From contig JAOUOK010000090.1 of the NCBI GenBank assembly GCA_029880425.1, forward strand, positions 1 to 6,839: DNA of 6,839 nucleotides, written 5' to 3'. Each line of letters begins with the position of its first letter. The stretch's first letter is position 1. This DNA is from Gammaproteobacteria bacterium. GTDB lineage: Bacteria > Pseudomonadota > Gammaproteobacteria > UBA6429 > Thiohalophilaceae. A program made the position numbers and the translations under genes. The notes below the pieces were generated by a model. The model made no database searches. It was given only the letters and a program-made list of their open reading frames with translations, and was not told where the DNA came from. Shown here piece by piece: positions 5,912 through 6,839 of the stretch.

Positions 5912-6839
5912 GGAACTTCAGACGTTCTTTCAATTGGCTTATCAGGCACGATGGCATCCGAGCGGCGTCTTGCAACCTCGAGTCATAATATTGCTAATGC
6001 AAATACCAAAGGATTCTCAAGACAACGTGTTGAAGTTGATACACGTCAACCACAGTTAGCCGGAATCGGTGCACTGGGTACAGGTGTCCAGGTGACTAAT
6101 GTTAAACGAATTCATGATGAATTTGTTTCATCTGAACTGCGTACAAATGCCACTATAGCAAACGGCTTGCAAACAAATTATGAATTTACCAGTCAAATCG
6201 ATAATATGCTGGCTGATCCCAATGCCGGCCTGGCACCGACATTACACTCATTTTTTGCTTCGATAAATAATGTCTCGAATGATCCTTCTTCACAAGCTGC
6301 ACGCCAGGTTTTAATTGGTGAAGCGAATGCATTAAGTGAGCGCTTTGCTTACCTTGATAACCGTTTTGAAAGTTTAGAAAAGGGCACCAATGAAACATTA
6401 AAAAGCCATATTAAAGATGTTAATGATCTTGCAAAAGCCATTGCCGATGTTAACTGGAAAGTTGTACTGGCAAAAGAAGTCACCCAGGGCGAACCCAGTG
6501 ATCTACTCGATCAACGTGAACGCTTATTACACCAGTTAGCTGAAAAAGTCGAAGTACGTTCAAATGAACAGGAAGATGGTGCACTTAATGTGTTTATTGG
6601 TAATGGTCAAACTCTGGTTTTAGGTAAACGTCATGCAACGCTCGATTTAAAAGCAAACGAACATGACCCATCTTTACTCGAAGTGATTTATAAAAACCAG
6701 GGTTCTGATTCGGTTATCACTCGATTTTTGAAAGGTGGTTCAATAGGTGGCCTGATAGACTTTCGCGATAACATGTTAAGTGCGGCTCAAAATGAGCTCG
6801 GACGTATCGCGATTGGCGTATCAAAATCATTTAACGATC
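5909..6839 (+). CDS. flgK: Flagellar hook-associated protein FlgK (HAP1; 3' end missing)
   Basis: FlgK forms the first hook-filament junction layer at the distal end of the hook. The frame beginning ATG GGA ACT is open to the window edge, giving 310 complete codons and one extra base. FlgK proteins are commonly about 550-680 residues, so roughly half is seen. The N terminus MGTSDVLSIGLSGTMASERR is followed by SSHNIANANTKGFSRQRVE (about 24-42), the FlgK form of the axial motif. Next come GALGTGVQVTNVKRIHDEFV, TLHSFFASINNVSNDPSSQAAR and GEPSDLLDQRERLLHQLAEKV, the last being a hallmark of FlgK. GGSIGGLIDFRDNML near the end corresponds to the family's G-x-L-x-G-L-x-x-FR segment, and the last residues SFND match the usual alanine/asparagine-rich helix before the variable domain. 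It starts directly at the flgJ stop and probably continues into flgL outside the window. Confidence 0.96.
   Translation, partial: MGTSDVLSIGLSGTMASERRLATSSHNIANANTKGFSRQRVEVDTRQPQLAGIGALGTGVQVTNVKRIHDEFVSSELRTNATIANGLQTNYEFTSQIDNMLADPNAGLAPTLHSFFASINNVSNDPSSQAARQVLIGEANALSERFAYLDNRFESLEKGTNETLKSHIKDVNDLAKAIADVNWKVVLAKEVTQGEPSDLLDQRERLLHQLAEKVEVRSNEQEDGALNVFIGNGQTLVLGKRHATLDLKANEHDPSLLEVIYKNQGSDSVITRFLKGGSIGGLIDFRDNMLSAAQNELGRIAIGVSKSFND

Noticed and set aside
6230..6247. CTGGCACCGACATTACAC as a sigma-54 promoter inside flgK
   Set aside because: The -24 half is good, but the essential GC of the -12 half is AC, and the site lies deep in flgK coding sequence.
6186..6398. Minus-strand frame of 70 codons near the right end
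   Set aside because: It is antisense to a well-conserved part of flgK (the segment with TLHSFFASINNVSND) and has no support of its own.

Overview
The window is a continuous plus-strand flagellar gene cluster, ordered flgE (5' end missing), flgF, flgG, flgH, flgI, flgJ, flgK (3' end missing). The gene set and order, the L- and P-ring genes (so a Gram-negative envelope), a FlgJ with a fused muramidase domain, and sigma-54-type promoter sequences all fit a polar-flagellum-type gammaproteobacterium of the Pseudomonas/Vibrio/Legionella kind of organisation. GC content is moderate (about 40-43% by eye). I cannot assign a genus from the sequence alone.

Layout: positions 1-1205 encode the hook protein FlgE. 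FlgF (1236-1979) and FlgG (2053-2838) are the proximal and distal rod subunits. FlgH (2864-3550) is the outer-membrane L-ring lipoprotein and FlgI (3587-4705) the periplasmic P-ring protein. A 183-base gap follows, the largest non-coding stretch, holding a weak terminator-like inverted repeat and a very good sigma-54 promoter match. FlgJ (4889-5908) is the rod-cap and peptidoglycan hydrolase, followed with no spacer by FlgK (5909 to the window edge), the first hook-filament junction protein. No gene is supported on the minus strand, and there are no RNA genes, mobile elements or CRISPR arrays.

How they work together: FlgJ caps the growing rod and opens the peptidoglycan so that FlgF and FlgG can extend through it. 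FlgI and FlgH then form the bushing rings in the cell wall and outer membrane. FlgE polymerises outside as the hook, and FlgK sits at the hook tip as adaptor for the filament. FlgE, FlgF, FlgG and FlgK share the same type of N-terminal axial motif (NNxAN-x-TTGF-like), as expected of one protein family.

I see no previously undescribed system here; the genes are intact and ordinary. The points worth a second look are regulatory and compositional: two candidate internal sigma-54 promoters (before flgG and before flgJ) that would divide the cluster into sub-operons, the zero-spacing flgJ/flgK junction, a marked excess of CCWGG pentamers, and the near absence of cysteine (a single one, the lipidation cysteine of FlgH).
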